Positions 1 through 10,980 of a DNA stretch of 64,000 nucleotides are shown here, in pieces (position 1 is the first letter of the stretch; every line of letters starts with the position of its first letter). The DNA lies in the NCBI GenBank assembly GCA_951640165.1, contig OX621234.1:3911001-3975000 (forward strand). Direction: 5' to 3'. A program made the translations under genes and the position numbers. The notes beneath the pieces are model-generated. The model was given only the letters and a program-made list of their open reading frames with translations, was not told where the DNA came from and did no database searches. Origin of the DNA: Pseudoips prasinana (taxonomy: Eukaryota > Arthropoda > Insecta > Lepidoptera > Nolidae).

Positions 1-544
1 CCTATTGCTATAATATGATATAAAATTGCAAAATTAAAATTTATTTATGAAATTATTGCATTACTCGCACTTCTATAGAATTGGATGTTTTTTCTCCTTC
101 AAGTTTTATTATACAAATATCAATATGGCATTTTATAATTCAACAGAAGCTACGGTAACAAAGTAATAAAAAGATTCAAAAGCAGATTATATATCTTATA
201 ATCTGCATAACATCCGACGTTTCTACGATAAGGGGTACCTTACCGGGAGATAAATAAAACAACTCATTTATGGTGGGGGTGGGGGTATATTAATGAAGTC
301 GTTCCTTTATATAAAAAATACTATCACATGGTACTTAATCTATAATATTGTCTCTACAGCTTTAACAACCACTTCTCGTTTACCATAAGCAATGGTTTAC
401 GTAATAGAACGTTCTTCTGGAAAACATCCCGCTTGACCAATACAAAAAAAAACATCTGAGGTGAGACGGGCGGAAAATTTTAAGTAGAATGCACCGATTT
501 GGTTAATTCAACTTACACTTTTCCTACTATATAAAATACTTCCC
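1..544. other. AT-rich stretch, nothing recognised
   Basis: I see no coding region, RNA gene or recognised repeat. The only compositional oddity is a short G-run block near 271-287. Confidence 0.5.
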
Positions 545-725
545 TAACTAAATTCTATCTATCTATTCATCTAAATATTTAACTATCTAGCCATCTAAAT
601 ATTTATCTAAATATTTAACTATCTAGCCATCTAAATATTTATCTAAATATTTAACTATCTAGCCATCTAAATATTTATCTAAATATTTAACTATCTATCC
701 ATCTAAATATTTATCTATCAATCTA
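545..725. repeat. 36-bp minisatellite
   Basis: About four to five copies of a 36-bp unit built from AACTATCTAGCCATC and the AAATATTTATCT motif, preceded by CTAT/ATCT simple sequence. The middle copies are almost identical; the last has TATCC in place of TAGCC. Confidence 0.85.
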
Positions 726-779
726 ACTAAATTCCTACAAACTGACCTATTATAAAACTAGACAACAATATCTAATACT

Positions 780-1010
780 AAACTACTACAAAAATTACTC
801 GCTAATACTGTAAATACTTAAAAAGTTTTAACGAACACTGAAATACTTATAAAGTTTAAACTTAAACTGGAAATGCTTAAACCATTGAAACGAACACTGT
901 AAAAGGTAAAAAGAAATCTGTTAATACTTAAAAGTTAAAACGTAAACTGTAAATACTTAAAAAGTTAAAAATAACTTATAAATAGAAAATCTTTAAAAAA
1001 CAATATTAAA
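780..1010. repeat. Degenerate short tandem repeat
   Basis: The motif ACTGTAAATACTTAAAAAG recurs about five times at irregular ~35-60 bp spacing with substitutions. It looks like an old, decayed minisatellite. Confidence 0.5.
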
Positions 1011-1925
1011 TAACAACTCTTATATGGCTAGTGTAGAATTAAGCTAGAAACAAAAATTAATATATAAATGTAGGAACAATAAATTCTGATCGATGCGAGG
1101 TAGTTTTTAAATTAATTCCTTATATATTTTGCCAGAACGTTGTGGGAGAGTATCACCTCTCCACAAGAAAAATAATTCAGTTTTTTAATTATTAACAGTA
1201 TTACCCTACATTACACTATACAAGAAGCGCCAGCCCTAAACAAAGAAATAAGACAAAATTAACCGAAAAGTTCATAATCGGACTTATTTTTTGGCGGTCT
1301 AGGGCTGTCACTGCTTCTTATCGAAATAACAAAGAAATCATAATTCTCAACCTCAGTTAAAAGTGTCTCTACGCCGACAATCCAGTTCTACTACTTATCC
1401 CATTACTTACTCCTAATTTTAAAACACTCGAGAATATTACGAAACGACAAAACAGCAACAATAATCGACGAAACGCATTAGAATTACATACCATGAATTA
1501 GTATTTTCACAATAAATTTACGACGATAAGTGTACCATGTTTCTAAAACACATATCATATTGCAACTAGGTACATTAATTTCGCAAATTATGCATACATT
1601 AGATTTACTATTATTAAATTAACATTAAATAACTTAAACAATGCTTTAATGATCAAGTCCAAGTCTCTAAGTATCACAGCTTTTAAAGATCAGCTGAAAT
1701 ATATAGAGACAGCCAAAGTCCAGCTAAACCGCAACAAGAGTAAAATAAGTAGTCTATTAATAAATCATCATTACTTAAATAAATCAATAAATTATATTTG
1801 TTATAAAATTCAAGTGACAGATAAAACCTTATGATTATATTTTAGACCCATGGCATTTATACGGCAAATAAGTTAAATAGTTTGGGAATGATTGATGTGT
1901 CTAAAATGGCTTAGTGAAATAACAT
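1011..1925. other. AT-rich stretch without a gene
   Basis: No supported gene; the 61-codon open frame at 1649-1834 has no protein-like features. An imperfect inverted repeat (AAGAAGC..CAGCCCTA near 1222 against TAGGGCTG..GCTTCTT near 1308) may be a decayed MITE. Confidence 0.4.
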
Positions 1926-1928
1926 GCT

Positions 1929-2057
1929 CGCACGGCTACACATCAAGCTATACATTTCCAGTAATACATAAGCTGATCCCGCGTTGTATACGATTTCCAT
2001 ACAATGAGAGATCAGCTTATATTGGAAAAGTATGGCTTGATATGTAGTTTTCTGCAC
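1929..2057. mobile_element. Short hairpin MITE (about 125 bp)
   Basis: Imperfect terminal inverted repeats: CGGCTACACATCAAGCTATA on the left and TATGGCTTGATATGTAG on the right, with a nested inner pair (TTTCCAGT/ATTGGAAA and AGCTGATC/GATCAGCT). A related copy is at 38903-39003. The inner half also occurs at 6196-6280 in the duplicated segment. Confidence 0.6.
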
Positions 2058-2241
2058 AACAACCAAATATCGGGAATGATCTCTTTGTTCCTTGTTTCAT
2101 GGAGTTCGGGAGCGGTGAGATTGAACGGTATCTAATGCCTTGAAGAAGTGCTCAATTGCAATCTCTCAATCAAGCAAAGCTCTCACTTGCTTGCGGCGGA
2201 TTACAGGAAACCTATGTCGGCGCCGGATATGCAAGTGAAGG

Positions 2242-2276
2242 TGGTAGACAGCTTGCTAGATGATTATGATCTACCA
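2242..2276. repeat. Imperfect palindrome, allelic counterpart of 6476-6519
   Basis: Here the sequence can pair as CAGCTTGCTAGAT against ATCTACCAAGCTG with one mismatch. In unit 2 the homologous stretch is a longer perfect hairpin. Confidence 0.6.
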
Positions 2277-2454
2277 AGCTGTGCTGGGTTTTGTTGACTT
2301 TTACAACACGCGTTTTTTCCCAGCGTGCGGTGAGGACATTTGTATTCTACCCCGTCCTCACACGGGGATTGAAAATGGAACATTTAATGACCCATTTAGT
2401 AGCTTCTGACAACATAGGCAGTTTTAGATTATTTCTTTGCTTTTAATATACTTC

Positions 2455-2632
2455 ATGGCAGACAAATCTGAGATCATGGGTTCGATTCCCACCCGGGACA
2501 AATCTAATTGTGACGAAGCCGACTATCCGTGTGTGTGTCTGGGTGTAATTTTTGTCTATATATAGTTGTGTGTGCTCAGCCTAGTTTGGGATCAGATGGC
2601 AGTGTGTAAGTTGTCCAAAGATTTAAATTATT
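2455..2632 (+). mobile_element. tRNA-derived SINE, family 1
   Basis: A tRNA-like head carries a pol III B box (GGTTCGATTCC, 2479-2489) followed by CACCCGGGACAA. The body contains GTGTGTGTCTGGGTGTAAT and the 3' part CAGCCTAGTTTGGGATCAGA. Other copies: 6692-6882 and 18714-19650, with 3' fragments at 44.7, 45.2 and 48.7 kb. The A box is poorly preserved. Confidence 0.75.
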
Positions 2633-2660
2633 GTAATCGTATTTCATCATCATCATCATA

Positions 2661-3689
2661 TCAGCCGAAAGACGTCCACTGCTGGACAAAGGCCTCCCCC
2701 AAAGATCTCCACAATTGCCGGTCTTGCGCTATTCGCATCCAGCCATTTCCAGCGACCCGCACAAGATCATCGGTCCATCTTCTAGGGGGCCTGCCCACGC
2801 TGCGTCTTCCGGTTCGTGGTCGCCACTCAAGAACCTTTCTGCCCCAACGGCCATCGGTTCTACAAGCTATGTGCCCCGCCCACTGCCACTTCAGTTTTGC
2901 AATTCTTCGGGCTATGTCGGTGACTTTGGTTCGCCTGCGGATTTCGACATTGCTGATACGATCCCGCAGGGAAACTCCGAGCATAGCCCTCTCCATTGCT
3001 CTTTGGGTGACCTTGAGCCGCCTGGTAAGGCCCATAGTGAGCGACCACGTCTCTGTTCCATAAGTCATCACTGGCAACACACACTGGTCGAATGCTTTCG
3101 ACTTGAGACACTGCGGTATTTTAGACGAGAAGATGTTACGTAGCTTCCCGAACGCTGCCCAGCCGAGTTGGATTCTACGATTGAACTCCTTCTCGAAGTT
3201 GGACCTACCTAGTTGGATGGTCTGTCCTAGGTAAATATAGTTCTCTACAACTTCGAGTGCAGTGTCACCAACTTTCAATTGAGTGGGTGCAACATGGACG
3301 TTCGACATGATTTTCGTCTTATCCATGTTCATTTTCAGACCCACTTGTTGAGAGACTCTGCTAAGGTCATCGAGCATTGTACCGAGGTCTTCCATGGTCT
3401 CAGCCATGACTACTATATCATCGGCAAATCGAAGGTGAGTGATGTACTCGCCATTGACATTGATGCCAAAGCCTTTCCAGTCCAGAAGCTTGAAGACATC
3501 TTCCAATGCAGCGATGAACAGTTTCGGAGATATAACATCTCCCTGTCTCACGCCTCGCTGCAAGTGGATAGGTTTCGAGTTCTGGTCCTGGAGTCGCACT
3601 GACATAGTGGCGTTTTCATACCAGCACTTTATCACCTCGATATACCGGTAGTCGATTTGGCACCTTATGAGAGACCCAGCACGGCCCAT
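2661..3689 (-). pseudogene. RTE LINE ORF, RT palm and C-terminal part
   Basis: 342 open codons. The RT catalytic box FADDIVVMAE and the preceding GVRQGDVISPKLF strand are intact, followed by GLKMNMDKTKIM and the thumb region. The C-terminus has RWTDDLVRVAG and ends in WTSFG, typical of RTE elements in moths. It is in a different frame from the upstream part; the break lies at about 3665-3689, right after KAFDSIETWAVL. The first 20 or so residues of this frame are the real continuation of RT after the frameshift. Confidence 0.9.
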
Positions 3690-4066
3690 GTTTCGATAGA
3701 ATCAAAGGCTTTCTCATAGTCCACAAATGCTAAGCTCAGTGGCTTGTTATACTCTTCGGTCTTCTGTATAACTTGCCGCAGCGTAGGTATGTGGTCTATG
3801 GTGCTAAAGTCTTTTCGGAAACCGGCTTGTTCGGGAGACTGGAAGTCGTGAAACCTGCGCGCGAGACGGTTCGTAACGACCCTCGAAAACAACTTGTAAA
3901 CATGGCTCAGCAGTGTGATGGGTCAATAATTCTTCAATAGGGTTTTGTCACCCTTTTTGAAGAAGAGCACCACCACACTTCTGTGCCATGCTAGTGGTGT
4001 TTGACCATCCAGTATGACGGAGTTAAATAACTTCTGAAGGGCCCGTAGGATTGGTGTACCACCCGC
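3665..4066 (-). pseudogene. RTE LINE ORF, RT fingers with internal stop
   Basis: It continues the endonuclease frame after a TAG at 4067-4069, reading through RT motifs FFKKGDKTLLKNY and HVYKLFSRVV to SPEQAGFRKDFSTIDH and AFVDYEKAFDSIE. A second stop (TGA, 3923-3925) replaces the expected arginine in the NYRPI motif, consistent with CGA to TGA at a CpG. The frame is lost near 3665. Confidence 0.85.
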
Positions 4067-5488
4067 CTACAGAAGCTCAGCTGTAACTCCATCATCACCA
4101 GGCGCTTTGTTGTTCTTGAGTTGTCTGAGAGCCATTCTAATCTCGTACAGGCTGACGTCCGGGATGTCTTCGGTGTAATGTCGGGTTAGTCGTGTTCTGG
4201 GATCTGAGGCATGACTTTTGACAGGTGGCTTTGTTGTCGTATATAACTGTCCGTAGAACTTCTCGATCTCTACCAGCAACTTAGGTTTAGACGTGATGAT
4301 TCTACCATCCTCAGTCTTCAGCTTCGTCAGTTGGCTATGTCCAACAGACAGAGCTCTTGCGAACGCTTTGGAGCCTTTGTTCCGCTCGATGGCCTCTTTA
4401 ATACTATTTGTATTAAATTGACGCGTGTCGCGAGTCAAAGACTTTGAGATCTGTCTGTTGACCTGCCGATATCTGGTAGCATCATCTGAGGATGTCAGAA
4501 CCATTTTCCGTCTTTCTTCCATAAGCTGCAGGGTAAAGTCAGAGATCTTTTTAGTTCTGTTTGTACGACGGGCCTTGAAGACCTTAGACCCAGCCGTATG
4601 GACAGCTTCTACGAGCCTGTGATAGTATGAGTCCACTTCCTCGCAGTCTGCTAGGCATTCGAAACGGTTTTGCAGTTCGAGCTGAAATGGTTCGGGCTTT
4701 TGGACGTGGATAGGTAAAGGTCGGAGCGTAGACTTTATCAGTCGGGATCTCTGGAGTTTGACATTAAGGTTCAATGAGCCTCTGACCAGTCTGTGATCGC
4801 TCCCGGTTTTAACTGCATTTATCACGGAGACTTCATTGAACATCTGTCGTCTCGTCGACAAGATAAAGTCTATCTCATTTTTAGTTTTACCATCGGGGCT
4901 CACCCAGGTCCATTTGCGGTGATCCGGCTTCCTGAAGAAGGAATGCATCATAAAGAGTCCCTCCTTCTCCATGAAGTCGGCCAGCATCTGGCCTCGGGGG
5001 TTACTATCTCCAATTCCGAATTGCCCCACTCTCAGCTCATTACCGAATCGTTTGCCCAGCTTCGCGTTGAAGTCCCCCATGACCACAGTGAAATGGCTGT
5101 TAGAGGTATGTATGGCTCTGGAGATGTCCTCATACATAACCTCGACTGCATCATCGGAGTGTGTCGAAGTGGGTGCATATACCTGTATAACCTTCAACGA
5201 ATACCGCTTGGAGATTCTGAGTATAAGGTACGCAACCCTCGTCGACACACTATCGATTTTCACTAAGTGGTTCACGAGGGACTTGTGGACTATGAACCCG
5301 ACACCACCTTGGGATATTTGGTCACCCTCCCGGTAATAGAGCAGGTTTCCGGATTTAAGTATTATCGAGTCCTCCCCCTCTCTTCGGACTTCAGATAATC
5401 CTACAATATCCCAACGTAACCTGCTCAATTCTTCTTCCAGTTCTGTTATCGTATTTAATGTTATTAAATTTTGGTTATATAACATCAC
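4067..5488 (-). pseudogene. RTE LINE ORF, endonuclease and linker
   Basis: 474 codons. The AP-endonuclease-like fold is visible: WDIVGLSEVRREGE near residues 30-43, QVYAPTS, VVMGDFNAKLG with the catalytic aspartate, FILSTRRQ, and GSDHRLV with the catalytic histidine. A basic linker leads to NNKAPGDDGVTAELL, the start of RT. The first ~15 residues do not match the usual TWNVRTL start, so the copy is truncated just inside the endonuclease. It ends at TAG 4067-4069, inside RT. Confidence 0.9.
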
Positions 5489-6475
5489 TTGGAATTGCCT
5501 CCGAAAGGATTCCTGTGAAGTACCGCAAAGCGCCTACTCCGTGTTGGTAAAGAGACACGCCAGACGAATAAATTTATGATTTCACATTTTTGAGCAACAT
5601 CATCTAACACTTTCATTTTTATAATTATTTTAAACGTACCTAACTACCTAAATCTATTTACAATTTTCGTATTATAATCAGTCCCTAACAGTTCATTAAA
5701 AACTGTAGCATTCAGTATTATATGCATATACATCCATCCATCCATATTTACATGCCATTCATGCTTTCATACTTATCACATTATTCTATAGAAAAGTTTA
5801 AAGCTTTTACTCGTATCATTTTCAGAACGAACCTAACTAGGTACCTACATCTATTTAAAATTTACTTATTTCAAATATTTTTAATTAATCCTAAACAGTT
5901 ATAAAAAAAATGGGAGGGCTCATTCCCTTTATTTTTATAACCCGTTACTAAAACGAAACATTAAGCGTACATTAAATAGACTAATATTTTTTTTTTGCAT
6001 CACACATGCAGGGTTTTGTTTTATTTTTGGTATAATACTTAAATATTTTAAATACGAAACAGCTAATGGATTATTTCTATATCTAACTATCTTACACAAT
6101 TATACTTAATAATGAAAACAAATTGCGATTGATATCATATAAAATACAACCAGTTAAGTTAACATAATTAAAATAATTAGGTTAAAAGTTATATTAGCAG
6201 TATAAGCTGATCCCGCACTGTATACGATTTCCATACAATGAGAGATCAGCTTATATTGGAAAAGTATGGCTTGATATGTAGTTTTCTGCACAACAACCAA
6301 ATATCGGGAATGATCTCTTTGTTCCTTGTTTCATGGAGTCCGGGAGCGGTGAGATTGAACGGTATCTAATGCCTTGAAGAAGTTCTCAATTGCAATCTCT
6401 CAATCGTGCAAGGCTCTTACTTGCTTACGGCGGATTACAGGAAACCTATGTCGGCGCCGGATATGCAAGTGAAGG

Positions 6476-6519
6476 TGGTAGACAACTTGTTAGATGATTA
6501 TCTAACAAGTTGTCTACCA
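6476..6519. repeat. Perfect palindrome, 20-bp arms, 4-nt loop
   Basis: Arms 6476-6495 and 6500-6519 are exact reverse complements around GATT. Unit 1 has a shorter, imperfect palindrome at the homologous place (2242-2276). Confidence 0.95.
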
Positions 6520-6691
6520 AGCTGTGCTGGGTTTTGTTGACTTTTACAACACGCGTTTTTTCCCAGCGTGCGGTGAGGACATTTGTATTCTACCCCGTCC
6601 CCACACGGGGATTGAAATGGAACTTTTAATGACCCATTTAGTAGCCTCTGACAACACAGGAAGTCTTTGATTATATGCTTTTAATGTACTT

Positions 6692-6882
6692 CATGACACA
6701 AATCTGAGATCGTGGGTTCGATTCCCACCCGGGACAAATCTAATTGTGACGAATACGACTATCCGTGTGTGTGTGTCTGGGTGTAATTTGTCTATAATAT
6801 GTATGTATTTAGAAATATATAAGTATGTTTATCAGTTGTGTGTGCTCAGCCTAGTTTGGGATCATATGGCAGTGTGTAAGGC
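6692..6882 (+). mobile_element. tRNA-derived SINE, family 1
   Basis: Full copy with B box GGTTCGATTCC at 6715-6725, the GTGTCTGGGTGTAATTTG body and the GCCTAGTTTGGGATCATA 3' part. It is the duplicate of 2455-2632 but keeps a longer internal AT segment (TATGTATTTAGAAATATA). Confidence 0.75.
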
Positions 6883-7440
6883 AGTGTGCATCACTTGGAG
6901 TTTCCTCCGAAAGGTATTAATTTCTAAATTCCTTAATTTGATCTTCCAGTGAAGAAGCTTAACGCAGAGCGCCTACTCCGTATTGGTAAAGAAACACGCC
7001 AGACGAATAAATTTATGATTTCACATTTTTGAGCTTACTATTAAAATATCACTTAACATCATCTAACCACTTTCATTTTTATAATTATTTTAAACGTACC
7101 TAACTAACTACATGTATTTAAAGTTTTCGTATTTTAAATTTAGTATTTTAATCAGTCCTAAACATTTAATTATAAATGGGGATCATTCCCTTTCTTTTTA
7201 TACCATGAGCCAGACGTAACTAAAAAAATAACATTAAGGGTACATTAAATAGACTAGTATTTTTTCTCTACATCACACATGCAGGGTTTTGTTTTATTTT
7301 TAGTATTATACTTAAATATTTTAAAATCGAAACAGCTAATAGATTATTTCTATCCTACACAATTATACTTAATTATCACAACAACCTGCGAGTGATAACA
7401 AATAATATACAACAAGTTAAGTTAACATAATTATTTTTTT

Positions 7441-8084
7441 TTTGTTTAAAAATATTAAGCTAGCTTGTAATTTAATTACAATAATTCTATTTTAATAAAT
7501 CAAACTATGTGTATATAACGACGCGTCTAGGGTACACGGAGGCATGCCTGGAACACTATTTTCCTAATTTATCATTTATTATTAGGTAAGGTTATGCAGG
7601 CAGTTAATTTAAACATATAGGCGGACTTCACTTCCTTAGCAATTAATTATTCAGCAAAATCAATTAACTATGTTTAATGCGTCACCAAATCACAAATTAA
7701 GTTAGATTTTAATTTCAATTACGGCGATCCGTCGATAATATGCGACCACTATAACGTCTCCAAGCAATAGTGACGTCAAGATGGCCGCCCGTTCGACGTT
7801 CTACCAGAGTGACACCGACCTATCACTCTTATCTATGCAGTTCTGTTGGTAGCGCCACGGCTGCGCCGTCATATACATATATAAAGAACGGATATCATAT
7901 GTACAACTTTTTTAAATATATGAAATGGATTGTGATTTTTGATGTGTCTAAGATGGCTACATTTAGCGGAGTCAGAAGCTCTATTTTAGGTGACATTATG
8001 TAGTACATCATAATTTTCTAGTCGTACTACTCCCAAACGGCTCAACCAATCTTATTCAAATTTGACAGAGTGGTAGTGATCAAA
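7441..8084. other. No recognised feature
   Basis: Unrecognised DNA, slightly GC-richer around 7720-7880 (GACGTCAAGATGGCCGCCCG). The small open frame at 7770-8003 has no recognisable protein signature. Confidence 0.4.
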
Positions 8085-8280
8085 CTCGTAATTGGATACA
8101 TAGAAATCCCTCTAGTCTCGGAGAACCCATAAACCCGTCGGTCCTATACTTGAACTCTTTCCGGTCGTGTCGCTAGTCGTCTCATAGGAAATTCTACTAT
8201 TAAACCTACGTCCCGCGCACATGCTTAGTTTCCATTGAAAAAGGGCCGATGTGGCAGAAATACGACCATGTTTAATTGTT
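8085..8280 (+). mobile_element. SINE family 3, decayed 3' part
   Basis: It matches the bodies at 32363 and 55281: GGTCGTGTCGCTAGTCGTC, then TTAGTTTCCATTGA and GGCCGATGTGGCAGAAAT. The tRNA-like head is missing. Confidence 0.6.
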
Positions 8281-8924
8281 GTTGTTTTTATATTAATTAT
8301 CTTTGTTATTATTTATTTTAAGTCAAAGTATGGCTGTATGTAGTATTTAAGTTAAACTGAGCGCCTACTTCGCCAACAAATTGGCAGTTTCAGTATAGCG
8401 AATACCTAATAATATAAGTTTAATATGTTTATTTTTTATATTTTATGTATTCTTAATTTTTATAATAATAAATAAAAAATAATTATTATGAATTACCTAA
8501 TATACAACAAATCGAACTACGAATCTTCTGCATACCGTCTTTTTTTATTTTTTCGTCCATTAGTTATCGTGTACCTAGGTTTTATTAAATAATTTCTATA
8601 CTATGCCTAATTAAATACTTGTTTGAAAGGGAATTAAGATATGATCCTAATATAATTAGTAAATAATTATTTTTATGTTCTTGATAATTTAATAAATGTT
8701 ATTATAATTATATTTAGTTATCGTTGTGGGAAAGAAACCTGCAAGGGATACCATTATTTAGCATAACATTGTATAGCATTATTAACGAGGGATATCATTT
8801 TTACCATTGGAAGTATTTGATTGATTTCGGATTGATTAAATATTTTATTCTTTAAAGAACAAAACTTCCAATTTTGTTTCAATTGAACAAAAATTCGACA
8901 GATTGTGTTTCTTTTTAATCCCCG
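8281..8924. other. AT-rich stretch, nothing recognised
   Basis: Very AT-rich with no supported gene or repeat unit. Confidence 0.4.
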
Positions 8925-9080
8925 GCGCATAAAGTGGGTTTTTATAAGATAGGCGTCGATGTCTGTCTGTATGTGTCTGTGGCATCGTAGCTCTCAAACG
9001 GATGAAACCGACTTCGATGCGGCTTGTTTTCATTTGATAGCTAGTTTTTTTGCGGTGGTTCTTAGCTATGTATCACAATG
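8925..9080 (+). repeat. Dispersed repeat fragment (Helitron-like internal part)
   Basis: GTCTGTCTGTATGTGTCTGT, TAGCTCTCAAACGGATGAA and TTCTTAGCTATGTATC in this order form a common lepidopteran short repeat of the type carried in small Helitron-like elements. I see no clear ends. Confidence 0.4.
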
Positions 9081-9129
9081 TAAGAAAATACATGATTTAA
9101 AAAAAAAGAACGAAAACAAAAAGCAAAAG

Positions 9130-9640
9130 AAGACGAAAAAAGCAAGCCTGGAGTTTCTTTGTAGCTTTCTTCTCCGGGTCGTCCACCTAGGTAGCTAGAG
9201 AAAGCCGCAGGTTAGCTAGGGTAGGCTCCTCAGCGGCGAGGATCGCTTTGGCCCCTTAACACGTCATTGGTGATCCCGTGCAACTGATCACACCCTCTCT
9301 TAGAATTCTGTCCTTTTGCTACAGCGGCCCCCTGAGCTGTGCCCCGAACCCTAAAAGGGTGGCCTCGGGTATTAATTGTTTAATTTAAGCTACTGGTTAA
9401 GAGCCTTCTGCGCTAGCCAAATGCTCATTGCCTTCAATTCTTTAATTTTAATATTGTACAACTAAATTTCAAAATAATAGATTAATTTTTTTAGACTAAT
9501 TATATTTTTGTAATTTTATACTGTATTCGACTATGTTTATGTACTCCATTGTGAACTTGACAAGTACAAGTGTATGTTAATACCCAAGTGCTGAATAAAT
9601 TTCATTATTTCATTATTATGTTTGGTTAATATCCGTCAAT
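9130..9640 (+). mobile_element. LINE 3' fragment, family B
   Basis: It contains GTGGCCTCGGGTATTAATTG, TTTAAGCTACTGGTTAAGAG, GAACTTGACAAGTACAAGTG and ends AATAAATTTCATTATTTC. The 3' end recurs on the minus strand at 23578-23655 and 33486-33572, and the upstream part at 34305-34420. It looks like the 3' UTR of a CR1/Jockey-group LINE; no RT motif is left. Confidence 0.6.
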
Positions 9641-9797
9641 CAGTGTAAGAGTATCAGTCCTTTTCCAAAAGTATGTAATTATTGTTGGAGTCAGGGGTTT
9701 CCTAAGAAATAGGTTAGGCTAAGTAGTTGGTTGAATGAAGGTTGAATTTTTTACCCCAGAAGTATTGCAAGGCTATGGTGGTACTAGGGCTGAAAGT

Positions 9798-9945
9798 TTT
9801 TTAAGTGGCGACCACGTACCGAAAGATGCAGCGTGACAAGATGGACCGACGATCTTGTGAAGGTTGCTGGAAGCCACTGATGCGGCAATTGGGAAGATCT
9901 TGGGGGAGGATTTTGTCCAGCTGTGAACGTTCTTCAAAATTGATT
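9798..9945 (+). mobile_element. RTE LINE 3' fragment
   Basis: Matches the C-terminal coding end of the RTE element at 2.7 kb: AAGATGGACCGACGATCTTG, GGAAGCCACTGATGCGG, TTGGGAAGATCTTGGGGGAG and TTTTGTCCAGCTGTGAACGT. Degraded. Confidence 0.7.
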
Positions 9946-10018
9946 TTGTTTGTTAGTATGTTACGCGATTTCGGTGTTGTCTGTGGATTGATTTTAATTT
10001 TTTTTATTTATTATTCGA

Positions 10019-10070
10019 CTAGCTATGCCCCGCAGTTTCACCCGCGTTAAAGCAGTTTTGGCGTAACCTG
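10019..10070 (-). mobile_element. Helitron-like 3' end fragment
   Basis: CTAGCTATGCCCCGCAGTTT then CACCCGCGTTAAAGCAG. Read on the minus strand it ends in a GC-rich hairpin followed by CTAG. A close relative is at 62576. Confidence 0.55.
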
Positions 10071-10884
10071 AGCGGCATGAATTTGAGTAAGCGAATAATT
10101 AACTAAACTAACGACGAATATTGATTAATAATAAAATCCAGAACGAGCTTACAAAAAGTAGGTTAGAATTAATCCATTTCAGATATCAAAATTTTAGCTG
10201 TGCGACTAAATTACTAATTGAGCGACTAGAAATACAGAGAGGGCAACTTCCATATTATGATAGAGACGAGTTTTCCGGAAGTTATTTGGGTTAGGTTAGG
10301 TTAGAACTGTGACCATCAAGGTAGATACTATTGTTAGTGAAGATTGGTGGAATGTTTTAAAATATCCCATCTTTTTGGAGCTTGTTGAATTTTTCAGGAG
10401 ACATACAATGCAAATCTAAACAAAAACAATAGCGCTTGAAGTCCGACGCACAAGCCTCTGATCTCTCTGATTGGTCCAAGCGAAGAAATATTAGGTCGCT
10501 CAAATATTATGAATCTTCTCATTTTGTATTTTAAGTAACTCAAATTAATATTTGTTAGTTGCTGTTATGTTGATTTCTCGTCACTCGCAGTCAGTCGCTC
10601 ACTTAGTAATACTATAACGTAAATTCATTATTTTTGTCACTTAAAACTTTAATTTACAGCCACTCGTTTAAATACTACCATTTAATTAATATCGTTTAAT
10701 TTATCATATATCATAGGATTTGTTCTAATGTATTTTTTTATTTTTGATCGTTTTTTTTTGTAAAATTAGTATATATTATTAAATAAGTGTAACTATAACA
10801 CACACTATACGTTAGTACCTATTATTTAAATTCGTTATATTAAGGACGAAGAGCATAAGGGCAAACATACTTATAACATTTACA
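10071..10884. other. Mostly unrecognised; short telomere-like run
   Basis: AT-rich. At 10288-10304 there are three tandem TTAGG units (GGGTTAGGTTAGGTTAG), the insect telomere motif, too few to mean more than chance or a tiny interstitial tract. Confidence 0.4.
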
Positions 10885-10980
10885 TATTAATAATCGTGCC
10901 ATATTAATTATCATGCCATATTAATTATCGTGCCATATTAATTATCGTGCCATATTAATAATCATCCCATATTATCTACA
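10885..10980. repeat. 17-bp minisatellite, about five copies
   Basis: TGCCATATTAATTATCG repeats at exact 17-bp spacing (TGCC at 10897, 10914, 10931, 10948, then TCCC at 10965). Confidence 0.85.

Larger units (their letters stand above)
2641..5488 (-). mobile_element. RTE-type LINE, decayed, 5'-truncated
   Basis: A single non-LTR element read on the minus strand: apurinic-type endonuclease at 5488-4750, reverse transcriptase at about 4150-3250, a C-terminal region with the W-DD-R...W pattern typical of lepidopteran RTE elements, and a 3' tail of ATG trinucleotides (plus-strand TCATCATCATCA at 2643). It lies between the SINE end at 2632 and the sequence ATCACTTGG at 5486. Unit 2 of the duplication shows that site without the LINE. 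Two in-frame stops and one frameshift make it non-functional. Fragments of the same family lie at 9.8, 20.1, 21.1, 42.2, 51.6, 58.7, 60.9 and 61.9 kb. Confidence 0.9.
1964..6190. repeat. Tandem segmental duplication, unit 1, split by an RTE insertion
   Basis: 1964-2630 plus 5489-6190 align in order with 6191-7440. They share the hairpin core, a block around 2060-2450, a SINE, and an AT-rich 3' part beginning ATCACTTGG and ending near GTTAAGTTAACATAATTA. The 2641-5488 interval is an RTE LINE absent from unit 2. Identity is high over the first ~600 bp, with scattered substitutions and short indels. Confidence 0.85.
6191..7440. repeat. Tandem segmental duplication, unit 2, without the LINE
   Basis: It parallels unit 1 from the hairpin core (TAAGCTGATCCCGCACTG) through the SINE to the AT-rich 3' block. 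At 6884-6900 the SINE end runs straight into ATCACTTGG, the sequence found on the far side of the RTE element in unit 1. No gene is apparent. Confidence 0.85.

Noticed and set aside
2566..3602. Plus-strand ORFs opposite the RTE element
   Set aside because: Antisense shadows of the LINE coding region with no independent signature.
10288..10304. Interstitial telomere array (TTAGG)
   Set aside because: Only three units; too short to be meaningful.
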